This document shows, piece after piece, positions 9,476 to 17,746 of a stretch of DNA of 64,000 nucleotides. How positions within the stretch are numbered: the first letter of the stretch is position 1; every line of letters begins with the position of its first letter. The notes below the pieces were generated by a model. The model saw only the letters and a program-made list of their open reading frames with translations, was not told where the DNA came from and did not search any database. Source of the stretch: Solibacillus sp. FSL H8-0523 (GTDB taxonomy: Bacteria > Bacillota > Bacilli > Bacillales_A > Planococcaceae); assembly GCF_038051985.1 (NCBI RefSeq), contig NZ_CP150291.1, positions 4,080,208-4,144,207 of the forward strand. The letters are read 5' to 3'. The translations under genes were made by a program, and so were the position numbers.

Positions 9476-10456
9476 CTATCCATTTAAAAAATCAAAAATA
9501 TTAAATGCAAAAGTAATTTTGGCATCCTGTAAAAAGTCGTTCATGTTTAATGCTTGTAGAAATAACAAACTATCGCTGAATTGTTGGAGCGCTTCTCTTT
9601 CGATCAGTTGCTGCAGTACAAATTGCGTAGCCGTCATCAGTGCTAAGGACGGCTCTATCGAAAACATAGGCAGCGTCATTAATTCTTTGTTCATCCGTAT
9701 GATTTCGTTTAAAACTTCTTCATTTGCTTGAGCTAATGCGAGCATCGCAATAAACGGGTAAAATTTACGACGGATCTTTATGTTTTCCCTTTTTAGGTAT
9801 GTACAAATCGCGCTCACATAATCGATGACAATCGGTTCAAAATCGGCATTATACAGCGTTAATAATTGTGACATCGCCTGCAGGGCATCTCCGCGCTTAA
9901 AATTCTGTGCTACGAGTTCATCATAATAACAACGCATTGTTTGCGCTTGTAACTGTGCGTTTACTGGTTCACGTGTCAATAATACTGCATATGGAATATC
10001 ATCTTTTCCCGTTAAAAAATGATGTTGCTTTTTCATTTCTTTATGTAAAATTTTTGCGCGCTTTGCGTGTGCTTCATCCAGTAAAAAAATTGCCGCAATC
10101 GATTGATAAGAACTAGCTTCAAAACCTACCGAATCTAAATAAGCTTCATTTTGTGCTAAGCGATTTAGTTCCTGATCCGTTTGTTCATGTAACAGCAGAT
10201 GCGCTGAAACTTTATAACTTAATACCGATTTATTCGATACGTTGGAAAAAAACTCAAGTAGCGATTGCTTCACTACCTTACGCTGTAAATTTTTCATCTG
10301 CGCTTCAAATTGCGGCCCATTAAATGTTTCACGTGAAAATGAATAGTGCACCGCTAACGGAATTTTGATTGCTGGTGTCATTTCTGCACTAAAGAATAAT
10401 GACATCGTGTCATAGTTTTGCTGAAGTAATGTTATAAAATAATCTTTTTCCATCAT
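9476..10456 (-). CDS. DUF4003 family protein
   Basis: A 326-residue soluble, mainly helical protein. The segment KKQHHFLTGKDDIPYAVLLT (about 144-163), followed by a NFKRGDALQAMSQLLTLY motif (about 186-203), matches what is known of the DUF4003 family, whose members are found in Bacillales and have no assigned function. No signal peptide or membrane segment is seen. GAGGGG precedes the ATG-ATG pair. It stands alone between an aldehyde dehydrogenase gene and the DUF779 gene. Confidence 0.8.
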   Translation of the reverse strand: MMEKDYFITLLQQNYDTMSLFFSAEMTPAIKIPLAVHYSFSRETFNGPQFEAQMKNLQRKVVKQSLLEFFSNVSNKSVLSYKVSAHLLLHEQTDQELNRLAQNEAYLDSVGFEASSYQSIAAIFLLDEAHAKRAKILHKEMKKQHHFLTGKDDIPYAVLLTREPVNAQLQAQTMRCYYDELVAQNFKRGDALQAMSQLLTLYNADFEPIVIDYVSAICTYLKRENIKIRRKFYPFIAMLALAQANEEVLNEIIRMNKELMTLPMFSIEPSLALMTATQFVLQQLIEREALQQFSDSLLFLQALNMNDFLQDAKITFAFNIFDFLNG

Positions 10457-10495
10457 TCACACCCCTCAACACTATTATACGCCTAAATTTTATGC

Positions 10496-10527
10496 TTGAA
10501 AAAGGCTGTGCAAAATTTGCACAGCCT
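10496..10527 (-). terminator. Terminator of the DUF779 / aldehyde dehydrogenase operon
   Basis: A perfect 10-bp stem, AAGGCTGTGC / GCACAGCCTT, with a 7-base loop is followed by TTTT on the minus strand, 10 bp past the DUF779 stop codon. Confidence 0.8.
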
Positions 10528-10536
10528 TACTATTTC

Positions 10537-10893
10537 TTATAATGAAAGTTGCTCTAGCTCTTCTTTCGTGAATGCCCGAGACCTTGATAAAAAGCGTTTA
10601 CCTTCCACACCTTCAAGTGAAAACATGCCGCCACGGCCATCCACCACATCGATAATAATTTGTGTGTGCTTCCAATAATCATATTGATTTTTGTGCATAT
10701 AAAACGGACTACCACCAATATGGCCAAGCAAAATATCTTGATTGCCGATAATTAGATCACCATCCGGGTAACACATCGGTGACGAGCCATCACAGCAGCC
10801 ACCTGACTGATGAAACATCACGTTGCCGTGTCGCTCTTTTAACTTGTCAATTAGCTGAACTGCTTCGTCGGTTGCCACAACACGTTCAACCAA
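10537..10893 (-). CDS. DUF779 protein linked to aldehyde dehydrogenase
   Basis: A 118-residue protein of the DUF779 family, whose genes commonly sit beside aldB/exaC-type aldehyde dehydrogenases. The cysteine-rich FHQSGGCCDGSSPMCYPDGD segment (about 27-46) is the family hallmark and could bind metal. The start was placed at TTG (giving MVERVVAT) because the GTG three codons upstream lies inside the AAGGAGGTG ribosome-binding site. It lies 16 bp after the aldehyde dehydrogenase gene, so both are probably co-transcribed. The biochemical role of the family is unknown. Confidence 0.86.
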   Translation of the reverse strand: MVERVVATDEAVQLIDKLKERHGNVMFHQSGGCCDGSSPMCYPDGDLIIGNQDILLGHIGGSPFYMHKNQYDYWKHTQIIIDVVDGRGGMFSLEGVEGKRFLSRSRAFTKEELEQLSL

Positions 10894-10909
10894 ATCATAC
10901 ACCTCCTTC

Positions 10910-12433
10910 TTAGAAGAAGCCTAAGCGGTTTTCATCATAGCTTACTAATAAGTTTTTCGTTTGTTGGTAATGACTTAACATCATTTTATGATTTTCACGG
11001 CCAACACCACTCATTTTGTAGCCGCCAAATGCTGCGTGCGCTGGGTAAGCGTGGTAGCAGTTTGTCCATACACGTCCTGCTTGAATACCACGACCAAAAC
11101 GGTACGCCGTGTTCATATCACGCGTCCAGACACCAGAGCCTAAGCCGTATAGTGTATCGTTGGCGATTTCAAGCGCTTCTTCCTTTGTTTTGAATGTCGT
11201 CACCGCTACAACTGGACCAAAAATTTCTTCTTGGAAAATACGCATTTTGTTATGTCCTTTAAAGACAGTCGGTTTAATATAGTAGCCACCTGCATAGTCG
11301 CCGCCAAGCTCATTTTTGTCACCGCCGATTAAGCATTCAGCGCCTTCTTCTTTCCCAATTTGTAAATACGACTGAATTTTTTCCATTTGCTCTGATGATG
11401 CTTGTGCACCCATCATTGTCTCTGTATCTAAAGGATTCCCTGTTTTAATTGCTTCTACACGCTTTAAGACACGCTCCATAAATTTATCGTAAATCGATTC
11501 TTGAATAAGTGCGCGAGATGGGCATGTACATACTTCGCCTTGGTTTAACGCGAATAAGACAAAGCCTTCTACCGCCTTATCTAAAAACGCATCATCGGCA
11601 TTCATAATATCCTCAAAGAAGATGTTTGGTGATTTCCCACCTAGCTCTAACGTTACTGGAATTAAGTTTTGCGATGCGTATTGCATAATCAAGCGCCCTG
11701 TCGTTGTTTCCCCTGTAAATGCAATTTTACCGATGCGCGGACTAGATGCTAACGGCTTTCCTGCTTCTAGACCGAAACCGTTTACAATATTTAAAACACC
11801 TGGTGGTAATAAATCACCCACCAGCTCTGTCCAAACTAAAATGGACGTTGGTGTTTGCTCCGCTGGCTTTAATACGACACAGTTTCCTGCAGCAAGCGCT
11901 GGTGCAAGCTTCCAAAACGCCATTAGTAGCGGGAAGTTCCACGGAATAATTTGACCTACTACCCCAATCGGCTCGTGGAAATGATACGCCACTGTGTTGT
12001 CATCGAGTTGGCTTAGTGAGCCTTCTTGAGCACGTAATACCCCTGCGAAATAACGGAAATGGTCAATCCCTAAAGGTAAATCAGCATTCAATGTTTCTCG
12101 TACGGCTTTTCCGTTATCCCACGTTTCAGCAACTGCGAGCATCTCTAAATTTTGCTCCATACGATCTGCAATTTTCAATAAAATATTGGCACGCTCTGTA
12201 GCAGATGTTTTCCCCCATGCATCCTTTGCCGCATGTGCTGCATCTAATGCTAACTCAATATCTGCTTCCGTTGAACGAGCTACTTGTGTAAATACGTTTC
12301 CTGTAACTGGTGTTACGTTGTCGAAGTACTCTCCCTTTACTGGAGGTGTCCACTTACCACCAATAAAATTGTCATAACGCTCCTTAAAATTTACTAATGC
12401 GCCTTCTGTGTTCGGATTTTGATACACTGCCAT
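10910..12433 (-). CDS. Acetaldehyde/aldehyde dehydrogenase, AldB/ExaC type
   Basis: A 507-residue NAD-dependent aldehyde dehydrogenase. It has [23 protein letters not shown] (about 157-179), FTGETTTGR (about 236-244), the general-base glutamate in [10 protein letters not shown] near 260 and the active-site cysteine in [13 protein letters not shown] near 297-302. The GEVCTCPSR motif is typical of AldB/AcoD/ExaC acetaldehyde dehydrogenases. The ATG giving MAVYQNP follows AAAGGGGAG. Together with the DUF779 gene just downstream it forms the widespread aldB-DUF779 pair, possibly used in alcohol or acetoin catabolism. Confidence 0.92.
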   Translation of the reverse strand: MAVYQNPNTEGALVNFKERYDNFIGGKWTPPVKGEYFDNVTPVTGNVFTQVARSTEADIELALDAAHAAKDAWGKTSATERANILLKIADRMEQNLEMLAVAETWDNGKAVRETLNADLPLGIDHFRYFAGVLRAQEGSLSQLDDNTVAYHFHEPIGVVGQIIPWNFPLLMAFWKLAPALAAGNCVVLKPAEQTPTSILVWTELVGDLLPPGVLNIVNGFGLEAGKPLASSPRIGKIAFTGETTTGRLIMQYASQNLIPVTLELGGKSPNIFFEDIMNADDAFLDKAVEGFVLFALNQGEVCTCPSRALIQESIYDKFMERVLKRVEAIKTGNPLDTETMMGAQASSEQMEKIQSYLQIGKEEGAECLIGGDKNELGGDYAGGYYIKPTVFKGHNKMRIFQEEIFGPVVAVTTFKTKEEALEIANDTLYGLGSGVWTRDMNTAYRFGRGIQAGRVWTNCYHAYPAHAAFGGYKMSGVGRENHKMMLSHYQQTKNLLVSYDENRLGFF

Positions 12434-12796
12434 TGAAAATTCTCCCCTTTGCATACATATGATTGACCATACCTATCACGTATCCCCAAATCTTTATAGA
12501 ATAATAGGTATCTTCATGTATCATATTGTCAGAAAAGTTATTTTATTTCAAATATTAACCTGCAATTTTCAGAAGATTTTACTTTCAATATTTTGCTATA
12601 CTACTATTTGTTAAGAATTATTTAAGCGGCTTATTAAAATGAAACGATAGATTTTAATTTTTACAGTGATGGTAGTGTCATTTTAACCCCTGTACAAAGC
12701 ATGGTAACACTCGAGAAATTTAAAGAACTCGTAAAAATTAAACTTATGCAGGAATTATTGTATACTGAAGATATTCTATTAGTAGGTGAGAAAATT
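12434..12796. other. Divergent intergenic region between aldehyde dehydrogenase and rluF
   Basis: This 363-bp AT-rich stretch separates the divergent aldehyde dehydrogenase and rluF genes. It holds the ribosome-binding site of the dehydrogenase at its left end and a candidate rluF promoter at its right end. No convincing gene, small RNA or repeat was seen; an 95-codon minus-strand frame beginning inside rluF and ending here looks like a shadow. Confidence 0.6.
12738..12766 (+). promoter_or_regulatory. Candidate rluF promoter
   Basis: TTAAAC and TATACT are separated by 17 bp, ending 30 bp before the rluF start. The -10 is good (5 of 6), the -35 weak, so this is a candidate only. Confidence 0.45.
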
Positions 12797-13501
12797 ATGC
12801 GTATAAATAAATTTTTAGCAGAAACAGGCATCACCTCTCGTCGTGGTGCCGACAAATGGGTTGAAGAAGGACGAGTTACCATTAATGGTGAGCTAGCAAC
12901 AAACGGGAGCCAAGTGGAAAATGGCGACCAAGTTTGTGTAGATGGCAAACCGGTACAGCGTGAAGAACAGCTTGTTTATATCGTATTAAACAAACCAGTG
13001 GGTATTACAAGTACGACGGAAAAGCACATTGAAGGTAATGTTGTCGATTTCATCAATCACCCGTTACGTATTTTCCATATCGGGCGTTTAGACAAAGATT
13101 CAGAAGGCTTACTACTGTTAACAAACGACGGTGATATCGTAAACGAAATTTTACGTGCCGAAAACCATCATGAAAAAGAGTATGTCGTACAGGTAGATCA
13201 GCCAATTACGGAAGACTTCCTGCATGAAATGCGCTCAGGCGTTGAAATTTTAGATACAAAAACACTGCCTTGTCGTGTAGAAAAGGTATCGTCGCAAGTA
13301 TTTAAAATTATTTTAGAACAAGGCTTAAATCGTCAAATCCGCCGTATGTGTTCAGCACTTGGCTATTCGGTAAAACGTCTGCAACGTATTCGCATTATGA
13401 ATATCCAGATTGGCAACTTAAAAGTTGGTCAATGGCGCGATTTAACCGATACAGAACGAAACGAACTCTTTGATTTACTAGACTATACACCAAAGCAATA
13501 A
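12797..13501 (+). CDS. rluF: 23S rRNA pseudouridine synthase, RluF-like
   Basis: A 234-residue pseudouridine synthase of the RsuA/RluF family. An N-terminal S4 RNA-binding domain (MRINKFLAETGITSRRGADKW, about 1-60) precedes the catalytic domain, whose IGRLDKDSEGLLLLTNDG segment (about 94-111) carries the catalytic aspartate. LNRQIRRMCSALGY (about 177-190) is also conserved. RluF modifies U2604 in 23S rRNA in Escherichia coli; the exact target here is inferred. The ATG giving MRINKFL follows AGGTGAG; the frame's upstream extension has no ribosome-binding site. It is transcribed against the direction of replication. Confidence 0.88.
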   Translation: MRINKFLAETGITSRRGADKWVEEGRVTINGELATNGSQVENGDQVCVDGKPVQREEQLVYIVLNKPVGITSTTEKHIEGNVVDFINHPLRIFHIGRLDKDSEGLLLLTNDGDIVNEILRAENHHEKEYVVQVDQPITEDFLHEMRSGVEILDTKTLPCRVEKVSSQVFKIILEQGLNRQIRRMCSALGYSVKRLQRIRIMNIQIGNLKVGQWRDLTDTERNELFDLLDYTPKQ

Positions 13502-13510
13502 GTGCAGCTG

Positions 13511-13546
13511 CCTCCTAAAAGCTACACATTTTGCGCTTTTAGGGGG
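13511..13546 (+). promoter_or_regulatory. Hairpin covering a ribosome-binding site
   Basis: CCTCCTAAAAGC (13511-13522) pairs with GCTTTTAGGGGG (13535-13546) over 12 bp with one G-U pair and a 12-base loop. The right arm contains the AGGGGG ribosome-binding site of the next gene, whose ATG starts 7 bases later. The left arm acts as an anti-Shine-Dalgarno. There is no T-run, so it is not a normal terminator. Confidence 0.65.
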
Positions 13547-13553
13547 ATACACG

Positions 13554-14279
13554 ATGCTGACGATACACCCGACTGAACATTTAACAGGATTAACGGTAAG
13601 CGGAGATTATTGGGATTTAGATGACATCATTCAAGCCATTCATGAAATTGTTGGTGAAGAAATGCATTATTTTCACTATGAAGGTGCACGAAAACGCCTG
13701 TTAAAGGTTTGTGCAAAAATGCGCCAAGCAGCAAAAGGTGAGCATGACATTCACTATATCGCCAATGGTATTAATAAAAATGCCATTAAAAAAATGAAGG
13801 CCATTGTCCCTGAACGCAGTGTTTATTATGCGGTAAATATTCTCCTACCTGAACTCGTCTTTACCGCTTTAGCGTTAAATGATTTCGTAGTACTCTATAA
13901 AGAAACTGTGGATGATTCGGAGTGGAGCTTGGTGACGACCTCGGTTCGAAAGTTCCAAGCAATGATTGCAGATGCAATTGCGTCATTCATGACAGAAGAT
14001 CATTATCTTTTATTTTTAACGACGCTCCATACAAAGTCGCCGCTGTTTCACCAGTATGCAACGCAGTATGTCGATATTTTAAACTTGGAATATTTAGCGC
14101 TATCAAAAGAAGAACGCGCGGAGTATATCACTTCGTTTACACTGCGTCTATTAGCAGAAGACGAGGCTTATAAAGTACTAATCGATCGACTATTAAACGT
14201 AACCCGAATTTCAAAGCAATCGCTATATGAAGTGGTGCTTACCCTAAAATATCCTGAAGATGAAAATATTCTTTGGTAA
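13554..14279 (+). CDS. Unrecognised cytoplasmic protein
   Basis: A 241-residue protein that I do not recognise. It starts MLTIHPTEHLTGLTVSGDYWDLDDIIQAIHEI, is rich in helix-forming residues, and has no signal peptide, membrane segment or cysteine cluster. A short hydrophobic stretch, AVNILLPELVFTALALNDFVVLY (about 93-115), is probably a buried helix. It lies 52 bp after rluF and could share its transcript. A hairpin covers its ribosome-binding site, so its translation may be controlled. A strong terminator follows. Confidence 0.7.
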   Translation: MLTIHPTEHLTGLTVSGDYWDLDDIIQAIHEIVGEEMHYFHYEGARKRLLKVCAKMRQAAKGEHDIHYIANGINKNAIKKMKAIVPERSVYYAVNILLPELVFTALALNDFVVLYKETVDDSEWSLVTTSVRKFQAMIADAIASFMTEDHYLLFLTTLHTKSPLFHQYATQYVDILNLEYLALSKEERAEYITSFTLRLLAEDEAYKVLIDRLLNVTRISKQSLYEVVLTLKYPEDENILW

Positions 14280-14283
14280 GATA

Positions 14284-14321
14284 AAAAGGGAGCTGAACAA
14301 AAATGTTCAGCTCCCTTTTTA
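14284..14321. terminator. Bidirectional terminator between the 241-residue gene and livF
   Basis: A perfect stem AAAAAGGGAGCTGAACA / TGTTCAGCTCCCTTTTT with a 4-base loop lies between two convergent genes. Both strands show a T-run after the stem, so it can end both. Confidence 0.92.
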
Positions 14322-14354
14322 AATTTGTTCAAATGCCATTTTCTTAATCATTAA

Positions 14355-15062
14355 TTATAGTCCACCTAAGTAGGCTGCTTTTACTTCTTCACTTTCCTGA
14401 AGCTCTTTCGCAGTACCAGCAAGTACGATTTTTCCCGTTTCTAATACGTATGCGCGGTGTGCAACTGACAACGCCATATTGGCATTTTGCTCTACAAGTA
14501 AAACCGTTACCCCTTCTTTATTGACCATTTTAATAATGTTGAAAATGTTTTTTACCATAAGTGGTGCCAGACCCATTGATGGCTCATCCATGATGATTAG
14601 CTTTGGTTTTGCCATTAGTGCACGGCCCATCGCCAGCATTTGCTGCTCCCCACCTGATAACGTACCAGAGAGCTGCTTACGACGCTCTAACAGACGTGGA
14701 AATAGCTCATACACATGCTCCATGTCCTTTTTGATGCCGTCCTTATCTTTACGTAAATAGGCACCCAGCTCTAGATTTTCCTCTACGGTCATATTCGAAA
14801 ATACACGGCGGCCTTCTGGAACGTGTGAAATCCCGTCTTTTACAATCGATTGCGCGGCTTTCCCATCAATTGCTGCGCCTAAATATTCAATTGAACCACG
14901 CTTTGGCTTGAGTAAACCCGAAATCGTTTTTAATAGCGTGCTTTTACCCGCACCATTTGCGCCGATTAATGTGACGATTTCACCTTCATTTACTTCGAGG
15001 GAGAGCCCTTTTAAGGCTTGAATATTGCCATAGTAAACATCGATGTCATTAATTTTTAGCAT
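14355..15062 (-). CDS. livF: Branched-chain amino-acid ABC transporter ATPase LivF
   Basis: One of the two ATPase subunits that power the Liv importer from the cytoplasmic face. The 235-residue protein has Walker A GANGAGKST (about 34-42), signature LSGGEQQML (about 136-144), Walker B LIIMDEPSMGLAP (about 155-167) and the H-loop region. EGRRVFSNMTVEENLELGA is characteristic of LivF. It is the last gene of livJ-livH-livM-livG-livF, 1 bp after livG, and is followed by a strong terminator. Confidence 0.94.
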   Translation of the reverse strand: MLKINDIDVYYGNIQALKGLSLEVNEGEIVTLIGANGAGKSTLLKTISGLLKPKRGSIEYLGAAIDGKAAQSIVKDGISHVPEGRRVFSNMTVEENLELGAYLRKDKDGIKKDMEHVYELFPRLLERRKQLSGTLSGGEQQMLAMGRALMAKPKLIIMDEPSMGLAPLMVKNIFNIIKMVNKEGVTVLLVEQNANMALSVAHRAYVLETGKIVLAGTAKELQESEEVKAAYLGGL

Positions 15063-15063
15063 A

Positions 15064-15840
15064 TTATTCTGTTACCTCCTCACCTAAGTATGCTTCAATT
15101 ACTTTTGGATTTGAACGAATTTCCTCCGGTGTACCATCCGCAATTAATTGCCCGTGATCGAGCACATAAATACGTTCACAAATCCCCATAACTAAATGCA
15201 TGTCATGCTCGATTAATAAAATTGTTAAATCGAATTCTTTCCGGATGAATGCGATTAATTCCATTAAATCATGCGTTTCTTGCGGATTCATACCAGCAGC
15301 TGGCTCATCTAGTAATAAGAGTTTCGGATTCGCCGCTAACGCACGCGCAATTTCTAAGCGGCGCTGCATGCCGTACGGTAAATTTTTTGAGAGCTCATCT
15401 CGGTACACATCTAAGCCAAAGATTTTTAAAAACGCGAGCGATTCCTCTTCCATTTTCGCTTCTCCTTTAAAGTGACTCGGTAAGCGGAAAATGCTTGAAA
15501 TTAAATTATGCTTCGCTAATCCATGGTTCGCTACTTTTACGTTGTCCAGTACCGATAACTCTTTAAACAAGCGAATGTTTTGGAATGTACGACTAATGCC
15601 TTGGCGTGTTACTTTATATGGATCGAGTCCGCCAATTGATTTGCCGTCAAACAGAATTTTGCCTTCCGTTGGCGCATAAACCCCAGTTAACATATTAAAT
15701 GTTGTGGTTTTACCAGCACCATTCGGCCCAATCAACCCAACTAACTCCCCTTGATTCATATAAAAATCAACGTTTTGTACCGCTTTTAACCCGCCAAATT
15801 GAATGCCTAGTTTATCTACTTGAAGAAGTGCACTACTCAT
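15064..15840 (-). CDS. livG: Branched-chain amino-acid ABC transporter ATPase LivG
   Basis: The partner ATPase of LivF. The 258-residue protein has Walker A GPNGAGKTT (about 37-45), QGISRTFQNIRLFKELSVLDNV (about 79-100), the degenerate signature LPYGMQRRLEIARALA typical of LivG (about 153-168), Walker B LLLLDEPAAGMNP and an H-loop in LIEHDMHLVM. It overlaps livM by 4 bp (ATGA) and is followed by livF after one base, showing coupled translation. Confidence 0.94.
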   Translation of the reverse strand: MSSALLQVDKLGIQFGGLKAVQNVDFYMNQGELVGLIGPNGAGKTTTFNMLTGVYAPTEGKILFDGKSIGGLDPYKVTRQGISRTFQNIRLFKELSVLDNVKVANHGLAKHNLISSIFRLPSHFKGEAKMEEESLAFLKIFGLDVYRDELSKNLPYGMQRRLEIARALAANPKLLLLDEPAAGMNPQETHDLMELIAFIRKEFDLTILLIEHDMHLVMGICERIYVLDHGQLIADGTPEEIRSNPKVIEAYLGEEVTE

Positions 15841-16775
15841 ACACCAGTACCTCCTTTTTTACCGAACTTGAAGAATTCTGTGATTTCTTTCGTGCCAAGT
15901 AATCCTGTTGGACGGTAGAGCATGACTAAAATTAAGACAAGTGAATAAATAATCATCCGTGTTTCTGGGAAGCCTTGTAGGTACGTAGAAACGATTGTTA
16001 AAAGAATCGCTGCAATAACAGAACCTGAAAGACTACCTAAACCGCCTAATACAACGAAAATCAAAATATCAAATGACTTTAAAAAGCCAAATGCTGTCGG
16101 TTGAATTAAGTAATAGTTATGCGCATAAATCGCACCTGCAACGCCGGCAAAGAATGAACCAATCGCAAATGCCACTACCTTGTAGTACGTTGTATTAATC
16201 CCCATGGCATCTGCTGCAATTTCATCTTCACGAATCGAAATACACGCACGGCCATGGCGTGATTTGGTAAAGTTCGCAATAACTAAAATCGTAATGAAGG
16301 TACCGAAAAACGCATATGTCCATGTTGCCTGATGTGTAACAGTCATCCCTGCTGCACCACCAACATAGTCAATATTTAAGAACACGATTCGAATAATTTC
16401 AGCAAAGCCCAGTGTAGCAATCGCTAAATAGTCCCCTTTTAAACGTAAAGACGGAATTCCTACGAGTAAACCTGCTAATGCAGCAACAACGGCACCTACT
16501 AAAATAGCTGTTATAAATGGCATCCCTAGCTTCATTGTACAAATTGCTGAAATATAGGCCCCTACCGCTAAGAAACCAGCATGACCAATCGAAAACTGTC
16601 CAGTAACCCCGATAATGACATGTAAACTAACCGCAAGCATAATGTTAATGCACATCGCAATAAACATATTCTGATAGTAAAACGCGATAACCCCGTTTGA
16701 AATTAATAATTGAACAACCGCGTAAATAACAAGTGCTAGGACCGCATAACCCCAAAATATTTTTGACTTTTTCAT
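15837..16775 (-). CDS. livM: Branched-chain amino-acid ABC permease LivM
   Basis: A membrane-spanning subunit of the Liv channel. The 312-residue protein has about eight to nine hydrophobic helices and the LivM cytoplasmic loop SIREDEIAADAMGINTTYYKVVAFAIGSFFAG (about 182-213), which contacts the ATPases. The ATG giving MKKSKIFW was preferred over a GTG three codons upstream because that GTG is part of the AGGTG ribosome-binding site. It follows livH by 9 bp. Confidence 0.92.
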   Translation of the reverse strand: MKKSKIFWGYAVLALVIYAVVQLLISNGVIAFYYQNMFIAMCINIMLAVSLHVIIGVTGQFSIGHAGFLAVGAYISAICTMKLGMPFITAILVGAVVAALAGLLVGIPSLRLKGDYLAIATLGFAEIIRIVFLNIDYVGGAAGMTVTHQATWTYAFFGTFITILVIANFTKSRHGRACISIREDEIAADAMGINTTYYKVVAFAIGSFFAGVAGAIYAHNYYLIQPTAFGFLKSFDILIFVVLGGLGSLSGSVIAAILLTIVSTYLQGFPETRMIIYSLVLILVMLYRPTGLLGTKEITEFFKFGKKGGTGV

Positions 16776-16784
16776 GCTGTTCAC

Positions 16785-17660
16785 CTACACTTTCTCGCGC
16801 GTATTTTTACCGAAAATACCCGCTGGACGAATGATTAAAATTAAAATTAAAATGACAAATGCTGCAGCATCGCGCCATAGCGAATATCCAAGTGCTGAAA
16901 CAACGGTTTCTACTACACCTAACAGTAAACCACCAACCATCGCCCCTGGAATGATACCAATCCCACCTAATACGGCTGCGATAAACGCTTTAATCCCTGG
17001 GAGCATCCCCATAAGTGGATCAATACGTGTATAGTAAATCCCAAAAATTACCCCTGCTGCACCTGCTAAAGCTGAACCAATCGCGAATGTTGCTGAAATT
17101 GTATTATCAACATTAATTCCCATTAGCTTTGCTGCGTCGGCATCATGTGAAACTGCACGCATCGCCTTTCCGATTTTTGTTTTATGAACGATGAATTGTA
17201 ATAAGAGCATTAAGAAAATCGATACTGATAAAATGAAAATTGCAAGCGTACTAATTTGAACACCGAAAATATCAAAATTCGTTTTTGAGAATACATTTGG
17301 GTAGGCTTCTGGTGACGAACCACGGAAGAAGATAACCGTATACTCAATAAGTAGCGAAACCCCGATCGCTGTAATAAGTGCTGCAATCCGTGTCGCATTA
17401 CGTAAACGTTTATACGCAATACGCTCAATAATTACTCCGATTACCGCACACAAAATCATCGCTAAAATAAGTGCTAAAAAGACGTTCATTTCCCAGCGAG
17501 CGATCGCATAAAAGCCAATGAATGCACCGAGCATGAACACATCACCATGGGCAAAGTTGATTAATTTAATAATCCCATATACCATCGTGTAGCCAAGTGC
17601 GATTAGCGCATAAATACTGCCTAGCGAAATCCCGTTTACGAGCTGTTGGATCCATTCCAT
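16785..17660 (-). CDS. livH: Branched-chain amino-acid ABC permease LivH
   Basis: The second membrane subunit of the Liv importer. The 291-residue protein starts MEWIQQLVNGISLGSIYALIALGYTMVYGI, the standard LivH N-terminus, has about eight hydrophobic helices, and the loop MRAVSHDADAAKLMGINVDNTI (about 173-194) that docks to LivG/LivF. The start follows AAAGGAG; an upstream in-frame extension crosses the terminator-like hairpin and was rejected. It is the first gene after that hairpin, so its level may be lower than livJ. Confidence 0.93.
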   Translation of the reverse strand: MEWIQQLVNGISLGSIYALIALGYTMVYGIIKLINFAHGDVFMLGAFIGFYAIARWEMNVFLALILAMILCAVIGVIIERIAYKRLRNATRIAALITAIGVSLLIEYTVIFFRGSSPEAYPNVFSKTNFDIFGVQISTLAIFILSVSIFLMLLLQFIVHKTKIGKAMRAVSHDADAAKLMGINVDNTISATFAIGSALAGAAGVIFGIYYTRIDPLMGMLPGIKAFIAAVLGGIGIIPGAMVGGLLLGVVETVVSALGYSLWRDAAAFVILILILIIRPAGIFGKNTREKV

Positions 17661-17695
17661 ACCTTTCACTCCTTTATCTTTTTTATGTACGACCA

Positions 17696-17731
17696 ACGAA
17701 AAAAAGGGAGGCAAAATTTTCGCCCCCCCCT
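17696..17731 (-). terminator. Attenuator-like hairpin between livJ and livH
   Basis: On the minus strand a run of eight G followed by CGAAAATTTTGCCTCCC can form a GC-rich stem and then runs into TTTTTTTC. It sits between livJ and livH, where partial termination would give more binding protein than permease, as is common in such operons. Confidence 0.7.
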
Positions 17732-17746
17732 ACTTGTAGTAAAAAA

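Noticed and set aside
12661..12948. 95-codon minus-strand frame overlapping the rluF start
   Set aside because: No ribosome-binding site, antisense to the S4 domain of RluF and its end crosses the rluF promoter candidate.
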